Origin: CP2-2F sp034436355
GTDB taxonomy: Bacteria; Chloroflexota; Anaerolineae; Aggregatilineales; UBA2796
Direction of reading: 5' to 3'
Assembly (NCBI GenBank): GCA_034436355.1
Contig: DAOTVQ010000031.1
Location: forward strand, 18,241-82,240
DNA: 64,000 nucleotides
In this document: positions 8,953 to 18,071 of the stretch, piece after piece
Layout: the number at the start of each line of letters is the position of its first letter
Position numbering within the stretch: position 1 is the stretch's first letter
Program-made: the position numbers and the translations under genes
Notes under the pieces: model-generated
Told to the model about the DNA's origin: nothing
The model's input: only the letters and a program-made list of their open reading frames with translations
Databases searched by the model: none

Positions 8953-9699
8953 ATGGCACTTACACTCCGTGTGCGTCTAGGGCAGGTGATGGGACGCGAT
9001 CACTTGCTGCGCGGCGCAAACTGTCAGGATGGCAGCGCATTGGTCGAAGCCCGCGGTTACTTTGCCGCCGTGCTGTGTGATGGATGCAGCGAAGGGGAGC
9101 GCTCGGAAGTTGGCGCACGCACCGCCGCAGAGTTTGCCGCCGCGCACGTTGGGCGTTTGCTGGCAAACGGCACCGCCGTGCAGGATGTGCCGCGCTTGCT
9201 CTATCCCGCTATCATCAACTTCCTGCGCGAGTTTGTGCTTGCGGTGAAGCCTGCCAATGCCGCGCAGTTCGTGCTAGATGCGCTGCTTTTCACGGTGTTA
9301 GGCGTCGCAGTGCGCGGTGATGAGGCGATCCTCTTTGCGGCAGGCGATGGTACCCTTGTTATGGATGGGCAAATCTTCCAGCGCGACGAAAACAACACGC
9401 CACGCTATATTGGTTATCACTTGCTGGATGCCAGCACACGCGGCAACTTGATCATGCCTGAAACATTCGCCGTCTATGAGCCTGAGCCAACGTGGGAACG
9501 CCTTGCCATTGCCACCGATGGCTTTGAGGTGGATTTATTCCCGCAAGTGTGGAACATTCCGCACCCACGCGGCTTGCAGCGGCGCATGAATGTGTGGTGG
9601 TCGCAAGAAATGCGCTTCCGCGATGATGCGACTTTGGTCACCGTAGAGCGCGTCGCCGAGTCGGGCAACGAAACACGCACCATGGAAGCCCTGAAGTGA
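8953..9699 (+). CDS. PP2C-type protein phosphatase domain protein
   Basis: 248 residues with the layout of small PP2C-like phosphatases (PP2C_2 type). NCQDG (D26) and CDGCSEG (D43) correspond to the first two metal-binding aspartate motifs. ADGTLVMDG-like GDG and IATDGFEVDLF later in the protein match the GDS/R and SDG motifs. The catalytic site is therefore present, although the usual DGxGG is DGCSE. A gagagg ribosome site precedes the ATG. The stop overlaps the GTG start of the next gene (GTGA at 9696-9699), so phosphatase and kinase are translationally coupled. Likely role: reversing phosphorylation by the neighbouring kinase. Confidence 0.82.
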   Translation: MALTLRVRLGQVMGRDHLLRGANCQDGSALVEARGYFAAVLCDGCSEGERSEVGARTAAEFAAAHVGRLLANGTAVQDVPRLLYPAIINFLREFVLAVKPANAAQFVLDALLFTVLGVAVRGDEAILFAAGDGTLVMDGQIFQRDENNTPRYIGYHLLDASTRGNLIMPETFAVYEPEPTWERLAIATDGFEVDLFPQVWNIPHPRGLQRRMNVWWSQEMRFRDDATLVTVERVAESGNETRTMEALK

Positions 9700-11600
9700 G
9701 CCAAAAAGCACGCGATGTTCTGATCGGCACGCAGCGCGCCAAACTGACTGAGCGCCAAGTGATCGGGCAAGGCGGTGAAGCAACCGTTTTTCAAGTGCGC
9801 TCGGCGGCACCGAACGCTGTTTCCCTCGCCGTCAAACTCTATCTGACGCCCACGCCACAACGCGCCCAAAAACTGGAAGCCTTGGCTGCCATCGCCCCAC
9901 GCTTGCCCACACAGGCGATTGCTCCTCAAGCCTTGGTGAAAGATGCCAAAACAGGCAGCATCATTGGCTTTGCCATGCGCCTGCTAGAGCCGAAATACAC
10001 CGAGATTCGCAGCCTGAGCAACCGCAGCTACCGCGCTGCGAATGGCATCACGGCGCGCTTTGTGGCAGCGCTTTTTGCCAAGACTCACCCAATCTTGGCG
10101 CATATGCACAGTGTTGGGCTGATCGTGGGCGATTTGAACGATCTTAACCTGATGTTCCACATGGATGAGATGCTCTTTGTGGATGTGGACAGCTTTCAGT
10201 TTGGCAGCTTTCCGTGTCCTGTTGCCACCGAGCAATTCCTCGCGCCAGAACTCTACGGCGTAGACCTTGCCGCGCAGCCGATCTTCACAGCAGATCATGA
10301 TTGGTATGCCTATGCGGTGCAGCTTTTCAAGGCGCTGCTAATGACGCACCCTTACGGCGGCGTGCATCCAACGTTACACACACTCACTGCCCGTGCCGCT
10401 GCACGAGTCAGCGTGTTGGACTCAACCGTGCAATATCCGCGCATTGCCCACAAGCCCGAACTGCTCTCGGACGATCTGCTGCACGTTTTCCACCAATGGT
10501 TTAGTCAAGGGCAGCGCGGCATCTTCCCATTGGCAGTGCTGCACACCTATTTGGATAGCCTGATCACCTGCCCCGCCTGCGGTGCAGCCTACCCAAGCAA
10601 CCGCGCTCATTGCCCTGTGTGTGCTGTGATCTCGCCTGTGCCAGCCCTCGCCGATCAAGATATTGCACGGGCAGAAACGCTGCTGCATGTTGGCGGCAAG
10701 ATTGTATATTGGCAAGTCAGCGGGCGCCATCTTGCCGCCATTGCTTATGAGAACGGCAAGGCAGTGCTGCACCGCAGCCTGAACCGCGTTGCCCAAGCGC
10801 CGATCATCCTCTTTGATGCACCGCTTGGCGCGCAGTATGCCATTTTTGGCGCACAGCTTGATAAGATAGCGGTTGCACCCACGCCCGAACGCGATATGCT
10901 GCTGATTGTAGATGTTGCCTCTGGCACGCCTAAGGGCATGGCACGCACCACAACGGGCAAGTTCGGCGGCACACAGCCCATGTTTGCCGCCAATGCTGGC
11001 GCGCTTTACCGCATTGCGGGCGGCTACCTGCTGCGGGCTGAGCCACTGATCATGGGCGATACCGCCTTAGATGACCTTGCCGAACGTCCGATCATGCCTA
11101 TTGCCGAAGATCAGACGTGGTTCTGCGCCGCGCCGAACGCGGAGTGGTTATTCGGGTACTACCGCACCTTGAACACCTACCAGCACTGGATGTGGTATCG
11201 CGGCAGCCAACACGAGGTAAATTTGCCGCCGCTGGCAGACGGCGAACGGCTGATCGCTACCCGTGCCGTTTTTGAGGCAGAGCGCGCCCTGATTGTGCGT
11301 TTGGCGGCAAGTGGCGGCGCAGAGCGCTGCTATGTGGATCAGGTTGACCAAAACGGCAGGCTGCTGCATAGCAAAACTGCGCCTGCCGATGCCTACGATC
11401 CGCTGGAGGCATTCACCTATGCTAATGGCTACGCCATGTTTGCCACCGATGGCGGCGTGCTGCGCGAAGAAGTGGCGACGGGTGCGCGCAAAGTCTTTCA
11501 GCAGTTGGAGCGCTTTACGCGGCACGGCGATGCGCTTGCCTTCAGCGGTGATGAACTGCTGCTTGTGCGCGAAGACCGCGTGCTGGCGCTGCGCTTGTAG
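9696..11600 (+). CDS. Serine/threonine protein kinase-like protein with zinc ribbon and C-terminal propeller-like region
   Basis: 634 residues starting at a GTG that overlaps the phosphatase stop. The kinase fold is divergent but complete: glycine loop GQGGEATVF (24-32), ATP-binding K47 in AVKLY, catalytic loop GDLNDLN with D146 and N151 in place of HRDxxxxN, metal-binding VDVDSF (D165) in place of DFG, and an APE equivalent in FLAPELYG. A zinc ribbon follows (C292, C295, C306, C309). The last 300 residues are beta-rich with repeated strands suggestive of a propeller, perhaps a sensing or protein-binding part. A PP2C gene coupled to a kinase with a zinc ribbon resembles the phosphatase-kinase part of the TerY-P triad described for tellurite/stress loci, but no vWA gene is adjacent. 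Confidence 0.8.
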   Translation: MSQKARDVLIGTQRAKLTERQVIGQGGEATVFQVRSAAPNAVSLAVKLYLTPTPQRAQKLEALAAIAPRLPTQAIAPQALVKDAKTGSIIGFAMRLLEPKYTEIRSLSNRSYRAANGITARFVAALFAKTHPILAHMHSVGLIVGDLNDLNLMFHMDEMLFVDVDSFQFGSFPCPVATEQFLAPELYGVDLAAQPIFTADHDWYAYAVQLFKALLMTHPYGGVHPTLHTLTARAAARVSVLDSTVQYPRIAHKPELLSDDLLHVFHQWFSQGQRGIFPLAVLHTYLDSLITCPACGAAYPSNRAHCPVCAVISPVPALADQDIARAETLLHVGGKIVYWQVSGRHLAAIAYENGKAVLHRSLNRVAQAPIILFDAPLGAQYAIFGAQLDKIAVAPTPERDMLLIVDVASGTPKGMARTTTGKFGGTQPMFAANAGALYRIAGGYLLRAEPLIMGDTALDDLAERPIMPIAEDQTWFCAAPNAEWLFGYYRTLNTYQHWMWYRGSQHEVNLPPLADGERLIATRAVFEAERALIVRLAASGGAERCYVDQVDQNGRLLHSKTAPADAYDPLEAFTYANGYAMFATDGGVLREEVATGARKVFQQLERFTRHGDALAFSGDELLLVREDRVLALRL

Positions 11601-11601
11601 G

Positions 11602-14600
11602 CTATTCCAGCTTATCAAAGACCTTGTGCAGCTCACGCGGGCGAGTCGTCGTCAACTGCGCGATGCGGTCGTTTGCCTCGCGCAGGCGGCGGCTTAGCAC
11701 ATTGATCAAGCGCAGCGAGAGATCGGGATAGCGGCGCGTCAGCTCGATCAGCGGTTCGCGGCGCAGGGCAAGGCAGAGCGTATCTTGCACGGCAAAGGCG
11801 CGTTCGGTGGTTGGGCTTTCGTCAAACAGCCCCATCTCGCCAAAATAGCCGTAGGCGTCCAGCGTGGCAATCCGCAGCGACGATCCTTTGCGCTGACCTT
11901 CACGCTCTAGGGCAACCTTGCCGCGCACGATCACGTAGAGAACACCGCTCGGCGCACCCTGCGCAAAAATTTCCGCTTCCTCGCTGAACAGGCGCTCTTC
12001 TGCCACGCTTGCCAGCACCTTTAGCTGGTCAACGGTCATGCCTTCAAAGAACGAAACTTCCTTCAAAAAGATGATTTTCTCAATGGTTGAAAGCATCACA
12101 CCCTCACGTTTGCTCAACATTTCTTGCAAGGCGATGCCATCCAACAAGCGTTGGGCGGCTTGCGCGGCGGCACGCACTTCGGGCGAGGCGTCTGTGTTCA
12201 GCACGATCATCAGCAGTGCGCTGATCTGCTCACGGCTGAAAAGCTGTTGGCAAGGCGTCAATACGACGGGTGGCGCGCTTGGCTTTTCGGCAGGCGGCTC
12301 AGAAGGCGCTGCTGTGGGCTTTTGGGCGGCTGGCTCGGCAGGTTTGGCATCTTCACCAAGCGCGCCAAGCAGATCGTCCACTGCACGGCGCGGACGGCGT
12401 GACGAGGGCTTTTCGGCAGGTGGCACATCAGCGTCAAGCAGTTTGGGCAGATCGCTCAACCGAATTTCCTGCGTTTTCATCCTGTGCGGATCGGTTTCAG
12501 GCGGCGCGATCTCACCCAGTGCAAAGCTGACAATGGCGCGCAATCCGTCGTCGTTCGGTTCGGTGATGGCAGCTTGCAGCAGTTCAGCCGCCGTTTGGCG
12601 CACACCACTGATCTCTTGGCTCAGGCGCAGGCGCTTTTCGTCGGTTAGCTCAAGGTCGTAAAGCGGCGCAATAACCTTGACGATCTGTGGTGAGAGCAGC
12701 GACTCTAGCGCTTCGAGGGCGTTGGCACGCACACGCGCTTGTGGATTGTTAAGCGACTCGCGGATGACCTGCACCGTCTGCCGATCATGCACTGCGCTCA
12801 GCAGGTAAAAGACGGCATCCAAGCGTTCAGCACTGCGTTCGCGCAGCAAGCTGCATAGCAAGTTCAGGCTGCGATATTCGGCACATGGTTGTAAGACGTT
12901 CAGGCGAACGTAGTTGGCGTGGACGGCGATCAGGTTCTCTTGCACAGCAGCACGCAAACGATCCGCCGCCCGCTCCGGACTAATGCGGCTGAGCGCGACG
13001 GTTGCCTCTAGGCGCACCGTCGGCGTGGCACGTTCCAAGAGTGGCGTCAGTGCTGGCACAGCCGACCTGCCTAGCCGCACCAACGACTCGACTGCCGCAG
13101 CGCGAATATCCGCGCTTGGGTCGGCAAGGAAGCGCACCAGCACACTTTCAGCATCGCGCACCTTCAAATAGGCAAGGATGGTCAGCGCGGCACGGCGCAC
13201 GCGCTCAATCGGATCGGTGAGCAGTTGATCCAAGCGTTCGCGCAGGCGCGCCGCTAGATCATCAGGCAGCTTGCCGAGCGCGCAGAGTTCTTCAATGCTC
13301 AGCACAGCCGCAAGGCGCACCTCATCACTTGGATCATCTAGGTAGGGCAGCAAATTGGCAATGAAGCGGGCGTGATTCGCCTTGCCAAGCACTTGCACAG
13401 CGCTGGCACGCAGTGCCGGATCGGTGTCGGCAAGGGTTGGCGCAAGCATTTGCAGTGCTGCATTGTTGGCGGCAGCATCCGCCTTGAGCAAGGTTGGCGT
13501 GACTTCAAGGCGCACGCGCAGATCAGGATCGCTGAGCAGCATCCGCGCAGTGTTGTTAAATTGACCGCGATTTTGGTGGGCATACTGCATCAAACCACGT
13601 ACCGCCGCACGCCGCACACCACCATCAGGGTCGCTGAGCAGTTCGGTCAGCAAGCGGCGCACTTCATCACCGCCCAAATCAGCTGCGCCAAGCAAATCTG
13701 CAATGGTAGCGCGCACGGCTGGCTCATTGTCACGGATAATCTCTGCCAGCAGCGGCACGGCATTCTTGCCGCCGATCTCGAGGATCAACTGCGCCATGAA
13801 GATTTTATGTTCGGCGTCGTCGCGCTCTTGCAGTTTGTTCTTCAAAAAATTAAGTGTAGCGCTATCCGTAACCGCCAGATCCGGGGCGGTGGCAAGCAAG
13901 AATGAGTAGTCCTCTTGCGCCAACATACTGACCAAGGCACGCGAATATTGCCGCCGCAGCACAAAAGCGCTGATGGCATAGGCAAGGGCGAAAACGCCGA
14001 TCAGGGTTGGCAGCAGCCATGGAATCTGTGGCAGCAGTGGGCGCAGCAGCAGCAAGCCACCACCAATGATGGTGCCGATGGGCATCACCAAGCCGCCGAT
14101 GAAGGCACGCGCACGCCCTTTCACGCGCAGCGGCACGGCGTTATACATCAGGTTATCCAGCGTGTTGCGGAAGGCAGTGCGGAAGGTGGTACGCGCAAAA
14201 TGCTGTGCCGCCGCACTGATCAGCGCCCGCGGGAATAAGATCAACCCACCGCAAATGCCCAACATGCTCAACGGGTAAATCAGGTTGGCAGTGCCAAGCC
14301 CAAGCCGCTGCACAAGGCGCCCTAAGACAAAGAGCTGAATGGGCAGCATGATTAAATTGGTGACGCCCGTCAGCGTGCCGAGATAATCAGCAATCACCTT
14401 TTCATCTTTCAGCTCTGCCACAAAGATCGCGCTGCCCTGAAAGGTGATCAGTGTGGTGAGGATGATCAGCAAAATCGTAGAGGCTGCCATCCAGCGCAGA
14501 AAGGGCGATTTCACCACAAAGCCGTAGCCCTCACGGATGTTGTTGATATAGGCGCCAATGCCGCTGCGCTTTTTGGCAGTCGGCGGCGCAACAGGTGTGG

Positions 14601-15231
14601 CAATCCCGCCGCTGCGCGCCTGCTCACGGTCGCGGATCAGGCGCGGCATCATCCAGACCATGCTCGCCATCAAGAGCAAGGTGCTGATCCACGCGAAAGA
14701 AATATCGATGGCTTGGCTGAACAAGCTGGTGATGACGGGCATGGTCAAGCCGGCGATAGCGCCTGCCACACGCGCCGCCGTCGCAATAATGGGGATAACG
14801 CGCTTGGCAGAGCGTGTATCGTAGAAGCCGTTCACATACGTCCAGAACTGCACGTTGAATGTATCGCGGATGACGCGAGAGGCAAGGTAGAGCATTGGAA
14901 ATGCCAAACTCTCTTGCCCAACGCCTGCCAACACACGGCTGAGCAGCACACTGATTCCGCCTAAGAGCAGGATGGCGATCAGCAGCACATCGTCGCGCAC
15001 GCGGTCGGCAAAGGCGCTGAAGACGGCGAGCGCGAAAATGGTGATGACTGCCTCTAGCACGAACAGGATCGGCAGGTTTTCCACACCCAAACGGCTTAAA
15101 AAGAGCGCATCGGCAATGGTTTCGCCCCACGTCAAGCCGATCAGGAAGACCACGCCCATGCCATAGAGGAAAAGCAAACGCGCCCATTCATTTGGGCGCA
15201 CATTAAACAGGCGGCTGAGCATTCCAAGCAT
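11602..15231 (-). CDS. Npt-type nucleotide transporter-like membrane protein fused to HEAT repeats and a cNMP-binding domain
   Basis: 1209 residues from the ATG at 15231, preferred because gagg lies 8 nt upstream and the frame then starts after the ParA-like gene ends; a longer frame to 15285 would overlap it. Residues 1 to about 440 form a 10-12 helix transporter resembling MFS or ADP/ATP translocase-like (Npt) proteins. About 460 to 900 is an array of HEAT repeats (recurring DPDxxVRxxAVxxL patterns). A Pro/Ala-rich linker near 940-990 follows. About 1060-1190 is a cyclic-nucleotide-binding domain (FFEGMTVDQLKVLA, GEMGLFDESPTTERAFA as the phosphate-binding cassette). Such fusions are known in Chloroflexota and cyanobacteria but their transport substrate is unproven. 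Its stop lies one base from the stop of the convergent kinase gene. Confidence 0.85.
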   Translation of the reverse strand: MLGMLSRLFNVRPNEWARLLFLYGMGVVFLIGLTWGETIADALFLSRLGVENLPILFVLEAVITIFALAVFSAFADRVRDDVLLIAILLLGGISVLLSRVLAGVGQESLAFPMLYLASRVIRDTFNVQFWTYVNGFYDTRSAKRVIPIIATAARVAGAIAGLTMPVITSLFSQAIDISFAWISTLLLMASMVWMMPRLIRDREQARSGGIATPVAPPTAKKRSGIGAYINNIREGYGFVVKSPFLRWMAASTILLIILTTLITFQGSAIFVAELKDEKVIADYLGTLTGVTNLIMLPIQLFVLGRLVQRLGLGTANLIYPLSMLGICGGLILFPRALISAAAQHFARTTFRTAFRNTLDNLMYNAVPLRVKGRARAFIGGLVMPIGTIIGGGLLLLRPLLPQIPWLLPTLIGVFALAYAISAFVLRRQYSRALVSMLAQEDYSFLLATAPDLAVTDSATLNFLKNKLQERDDAEHKIFMAQLILEIGGKNAVPLLAEIIRDNEPAVRATIADLLGAADLGGDEVRRLLTELLSDPDGGVRRAAVRGLMQYAHQNRGQFNNTARMLLSDPDLRVRLEVTPTLLKADAAANNAALQMLAPTLADTDPALRASAVQVLGKANHARFIANLLPYLDDPSDEVRLAAVLSIEELCALGKLPDDLAARLRERLDQLLTDPIERVRRAALTILAYLKVRDAESVLVRFLADPSADIRAAAVESLVRLGRSAVPALTPLLERATPTVRLEATVALSRISPERAADRLRAAVQENLIAVHANYVRLNVLQPCAEYRSLNLLCSLLRERSAERLDAVFYLLSAVHDRQTVQVIRESLNNPQARVRANALEALESLLSPQIVKVIAPLYDLELTDEKRLRLSQEISGVRQTAAELLQAAITEPNDDGLRAIVSFALGEIAPPETDPHRMKTQEIRLSDLPKLLDADVPPAEKPSSRRPRRAVDDLLGALGEDAKPAEPAAQKPTAAPSEPPAEKPSAPPVVLTPCQQLFSREQISALLMIVLNTDASPEVRAAAQAAQRLLDGIALQEMLSKREGVMLSTIEKIIFLKEVSFFEGMTVDQLKVLASVAEERLFSEEAEIFAQGAPSGVLYVIVRGKVALEREGQRKGSSLRIATLDAYGYFGEMGLFDESPTTERAFAVQDTLCLALRREPLIELTRRYPDLSLRLINVLSRRLREANDRIAQLTTTRPRELHKVFDKLE

Positions 15232-15241
15232 GGCGGTGCCT

Positions 15242-16021
15242 CTATTCCGAAGGTGCGTTCGCAAAAATATCACGCAGGGCGGCACGCATGATGTGTGTGT
15301 TGGGATGCTCAGGATAACGCAAGGCGAAAATAGCGCCCTGCCCTAAGGCTGCCATCTCATCGGCATAGGGCAAAATGCCAACCACAGGGCAGCGGTAAAG
15401 GTTGGCAACCTTCGCCTCGAATTCGGCGTTATCAAAGGTAGGCGGCACTTCGTTCATCAGCAAAAAGACTTCCGACACCTCAAGCTGGCGGGCAAGCTCA
15501 ATGATGATGCTCGTGCCTTGATATTCGCGCTTATCGTGGCGCATCAGCACCAGCAGGGCATCTGCCAGCGCGATGAGGCTCATGGTGCTAATGTCTATGC
15601 CTGAATCCAGATCAAACAACACAACATCCAGCTCAAGGTGATCGACCAGATCAGCCAGCGCGCTTGCTAGCCGATCTGGATCGTAGCCATCTTGACGAAT
15701 CTGCTCGATCTGCTCGGTGGTAGGTTGGGCAGGCACGAGGTAAATCCGCCCGCGGAGTGGCGGGTGGATTTGAGCGCTGACCGAATAGGCAGCCTGCCAC
15801 AGTTCACACTGGTTGGCATAGTGGCTGTGAAATGAACACGGCACGTCATCCGCGTCAAACCCAAAGGGTGCGCCCACATTGCCCGCCCGCAAACAAGTGT
15901 CTACAATGGCGACGTGCCTGCCTTCAGCCGCTAACAGCACAGCGAAATTAGCGATTAGGCTAGAGCGTCCGGTGCCAGCCCGAAAGGAATGAAGTGCTAG
16001 GAATTTTGCGGGTTTTGCCAT
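15242..16021 (-). CDS. ParA/MinD-like ATPase with altered P-loop
   Basis: 259 residues, about the usual size of a MinD/ParA protein. The fold is recognisable from the N-terminal HSFRAGTGRSSLIANFAVLL segment, IVDTCLRAG (switch I/Walker A' region), VVLFDLDSGIDISTM (Walker B) and a LLMNEVPP strand. The deviant Walker A motif has arginine at both positions normally held by lysine (R14 for the signature lysine, R19 for the P-loop lysine). This could reduce or alter ATP hydrolysis. It lies 10 bp upstream of, and in operon with, the transporter/HEAT/cNMP-binding gene, so the two probably work together, for instance in positioning or gating. No ParB-like partner is nearby. Confidence 0.82.
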   Translation of the reverse strand: MAKPAKFLALHSFRAGTGRSSLIANFAVLLAAEGRHVAIVDTCLRAGNVGAPFGFDADDVPCSFHSHYANQCELWQAAYSVSAQIHPPLRGRIYLVPAQPTTEQIEQIRQDGYDPDRLASALADLVDHLELDVVLFDLDSGIDISTMSLIALADALLVLMRHDKREYQGTSIIIELARQLEVSEVFLLMNEVPPTFDNAEFEAKVANLYRCPVVGILPYADEMAALGQGAIFALRYPEHPNTHIMRAALRDIFANAPSE

Positions 16022-16303
16022 GTGTCAAGCCCTTACCCTTCCTCGAAAATGCCCTTTAGCAGCTAGGTGCAGCGGCGTTGACTGGATATGGTAGACTACT
16101 TTGAACGCAAGGGCAAGTGACGGTGCAAAGGCTGCTTTCGTTTGGCAAGAGGGACTGTGGCAAACGTGGGTGCTTTTGCATAATTTTAGCAATCTCTACT
16201 AAAACCTCGCGCACACCATGCGCCAGGCACTTCTGCGCTATTGCCGTTTTGGTGTTAGAATAGCCGCATATGCCACAGGCTCACGGAAGGATCGCTAAAT
16301 CTT

Positions 16304-16966
16304 ATGGCGCGTGAAGGCTCGGAAACAAAAACAGGCATCAAATATCCATTGGTTGTGTACCGTCTTTTGGCGCGCCGCTACCGTCCGGTGGGCGTGCTGC
16401 TGGTCGCCGTTGGTGCGCTGGCGCAGCTGCCGCGCTATGTGCCAGAACTGCGCTTTGCAGAGGCATTCATCACTTATGATCAGCTCTCGATGATTGGGTT
16501 GGCGGCTTTGCTCAGCGGGCTTGGCTTATTTGTAGTCTCGCTGCTGGAAGGGCGGCAAGCCTATGCCCAGTGCCTGCCCGATTATTTGCTGATCAACACA
16601 GCCGGCGGGCGCGTTGCCTGTGCCTATGCGCGCATCAATACGACCAAACTGACCATTCCCCGCGATGCCCTGGAGACCAAAAAAGTGCGCGGGCGCGATA
16701 AGGTGCTGATCAAGTGGCTGAGCAAGGTGCATAAAGACCGCGTGCTAGAGATTGAGTTGGCAGACTATCCGCTGCCAGAGCGCCAGCTTCGCAAGCGCCT
16801 GCATCCGTTCTTCTTCAGCGTGCGCCTAGAGCGCGGCTTGGTGTTGGTTGTGCCGAGCCCCGATAGGCTCAAATTCGAAATAGACACCGCCATCTCTCGC
16901 GCACGGGAAACCCGCCGCTTGGCAGAACAAGGCGAACGCGATCCGCTGGCTGCCTTTCGCCCTTAG
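16304..16966 (+). CDS. Conserved membrane protein of unknown function, first gene of the pyr cluster
   Basis: 220 residues. Two hydrophobic segments (about 28-45 and 62-80) form a hairpin in the membrane. The remainder (from about 90) is basic and beta-rich, with strands such as LLINTAGGRVACAYARI and VLEIELADYP, similar in feel to bacterial PH-like membrane domains. I do not recognise a named family. An SD-like ggaagga is 13 nt upstream of the ATG. It is separated by only 11 bp from pyrC, so it is probably co-transcribed with the pyrimidine genes, but nothing in its sequence suggests a metabolic role. Confidence 0.75.
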   Translation: MAREGSETKTGIKYPLVVYRLLARRYRPVGVLLVAVGALAQLPRYVPELRFAEAFITYDQLSMIGLAALLSGLGLFVVSLLEGRQAYAQCLPDYLLINTAGGRVACAYARINTTKLTIPRDALETKKVRGRDKVLIKWLSKVHKDRVLEIELADYPLPERQLRKRLHPFFFSVRLERGLVLVVPSPDRLKFEIDTAISRARETRRLAEQGERDPLAAFRP

Positions 16967-16977
16967 GGGGTGCGCCT

Positions 16978-18057
16978 ATGCCACGCCTTCGCCTGCCCAG
17001 CCTGATTGACGTTCATGTGCATTTGCGTGAGCCGGGTGGTGAACACAAAGAAGACTTTGAGAGCGGCACACGCGCCGCGCTGGCAGGTGGCATCACGGCT
17101 GTGCTGGCAATGCCCAACACACAGCCGCCACTGATCGACTCTGAAAGCCTTGCCCTTGCCGAGCGTGCCGCCGCAGCGCGTGCCTGCTGCGATTATGGCA
17201 TTTATCTGGGCGCGTGTGCTGAGAATATCGGCTCGGCGGCAGCCCTTGCACCGCGCACCTGCGGCATGAAGTGCTACCTAAACGATACCTTTGGCACACT
17301 GCGGATCGATGCCGACGATCTGCACACGGTGCGCGAGCATTTCGAGCGTTTTCCGAAAGATCGCCCGATGGTCTGCCACGCCGAAGGGCAGATGGCTGCC
17401 AGCGCCATTCTGTGCGCGCATTTGGCAAACCGCAGCGTGCATATCGCGCACGTCAGCCGCGCCGATGAGATTGTGCTCATTCGTGCGGCAAAGGAACGCG
17501 GCATCGCTGTCACTTGTGAAGTCTGCCCGCAGCACTTGTTCCTCAGCCTTGCGGACGCGCCGCGCTTGGGCAAAGGGCGCTGTGAGGTGCGCCCGCGCTT
17601 GGCAACGCCTGCTGATCAGGCGGCGCTGTGGGCAAACATGGCATATATTGACTGCATTGCCACCGACCACGCGCCGCACTTGCTCAGCGAGAAGGAGAGC
17701 GACTCGCCGCCGCCCGGCTTTCCCGGCGTCGAGACATCCTTCGCCCTGATGCTAACTGCTGTTCACGATGATCGCCTAACGCTAGATGACGTCTTGGCGC
17801 GCATGGCGTATAATCCGCGCCGTTTATTTGGCATCCGTGAACCTGAGCAGACCTGGATTGAGGTAGATACAGATGCCCTTTGGCAGCCGCGTGGTGCGCA
17901 CATGCACTCGCGTGCCGCGTGGACGCCTTTTGAGGGCTGGACGCTGCGTGGGCGCGTTGAGTCAGTCACCTTGCGGGGTGTAGAAGTCTATCAGGGCGGC
18001 AGTTTTTCGGTGCAGGCAGGCTTTGGGCGTAATCTCGCGCCGATTCATCAGACTTAA
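16978..18057 (+). CDS. pyrC: Dihydroorotase
   Basis: 359 residues. The third step of pyrimidine synthesis: cyclisation of N-carbamoyl-aspartate to dihydroorotate in the cytoplasm. The amidohydrolase signature DVHVHLREPG supplies metal ligands H13 and H15, and K98 in GMKCYL is in the position of the carboxylated lysine. VHIAHVSRADE and CEVCPQHLFL supply further histidine ligands, and D230 in ATDHAPH is the catalytic aspartate. Length is a little short compared with the 420-residue type I enzymes, because the N-terminal beta-domain strands are reduced. A gggg ribosome site precedes the ATG. It is followed by pyrB after 14 bp. Confidence 0.95.
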   Translation: MPRLRLPSLIDVHVHLREPGGEHKEDFESGTRAALAGGITAVLAMPNTQPPLIDSESLALAERAAAARACCDYGIYLGACAENIGSAAALAPRTCGMKCYLNDTFGTLRIDADDLHTVREHFERFPKDRPMVCHAEGQMAASAILCAHLANRSVHIAHVSRADEIVLIRAAKERGIAVTCEVCPQHLFLSLADAPRLGKGRCEVRPRLATPADQAALWANMAYIDCIATDHAPHLLSEKESDSPPPGFPGVETSFALMLTAVHDDRLTLDDVLARMAYNPRRLFGIREPEQTWIEVDTDALWQPRGAHMHSRAAWTPFEGWTLRGRVESVTLRGVEVYQGGSFSVQAGFGRNLAPIHQT

Positions 18058-18071
18058 GCAGGATATTGGCT

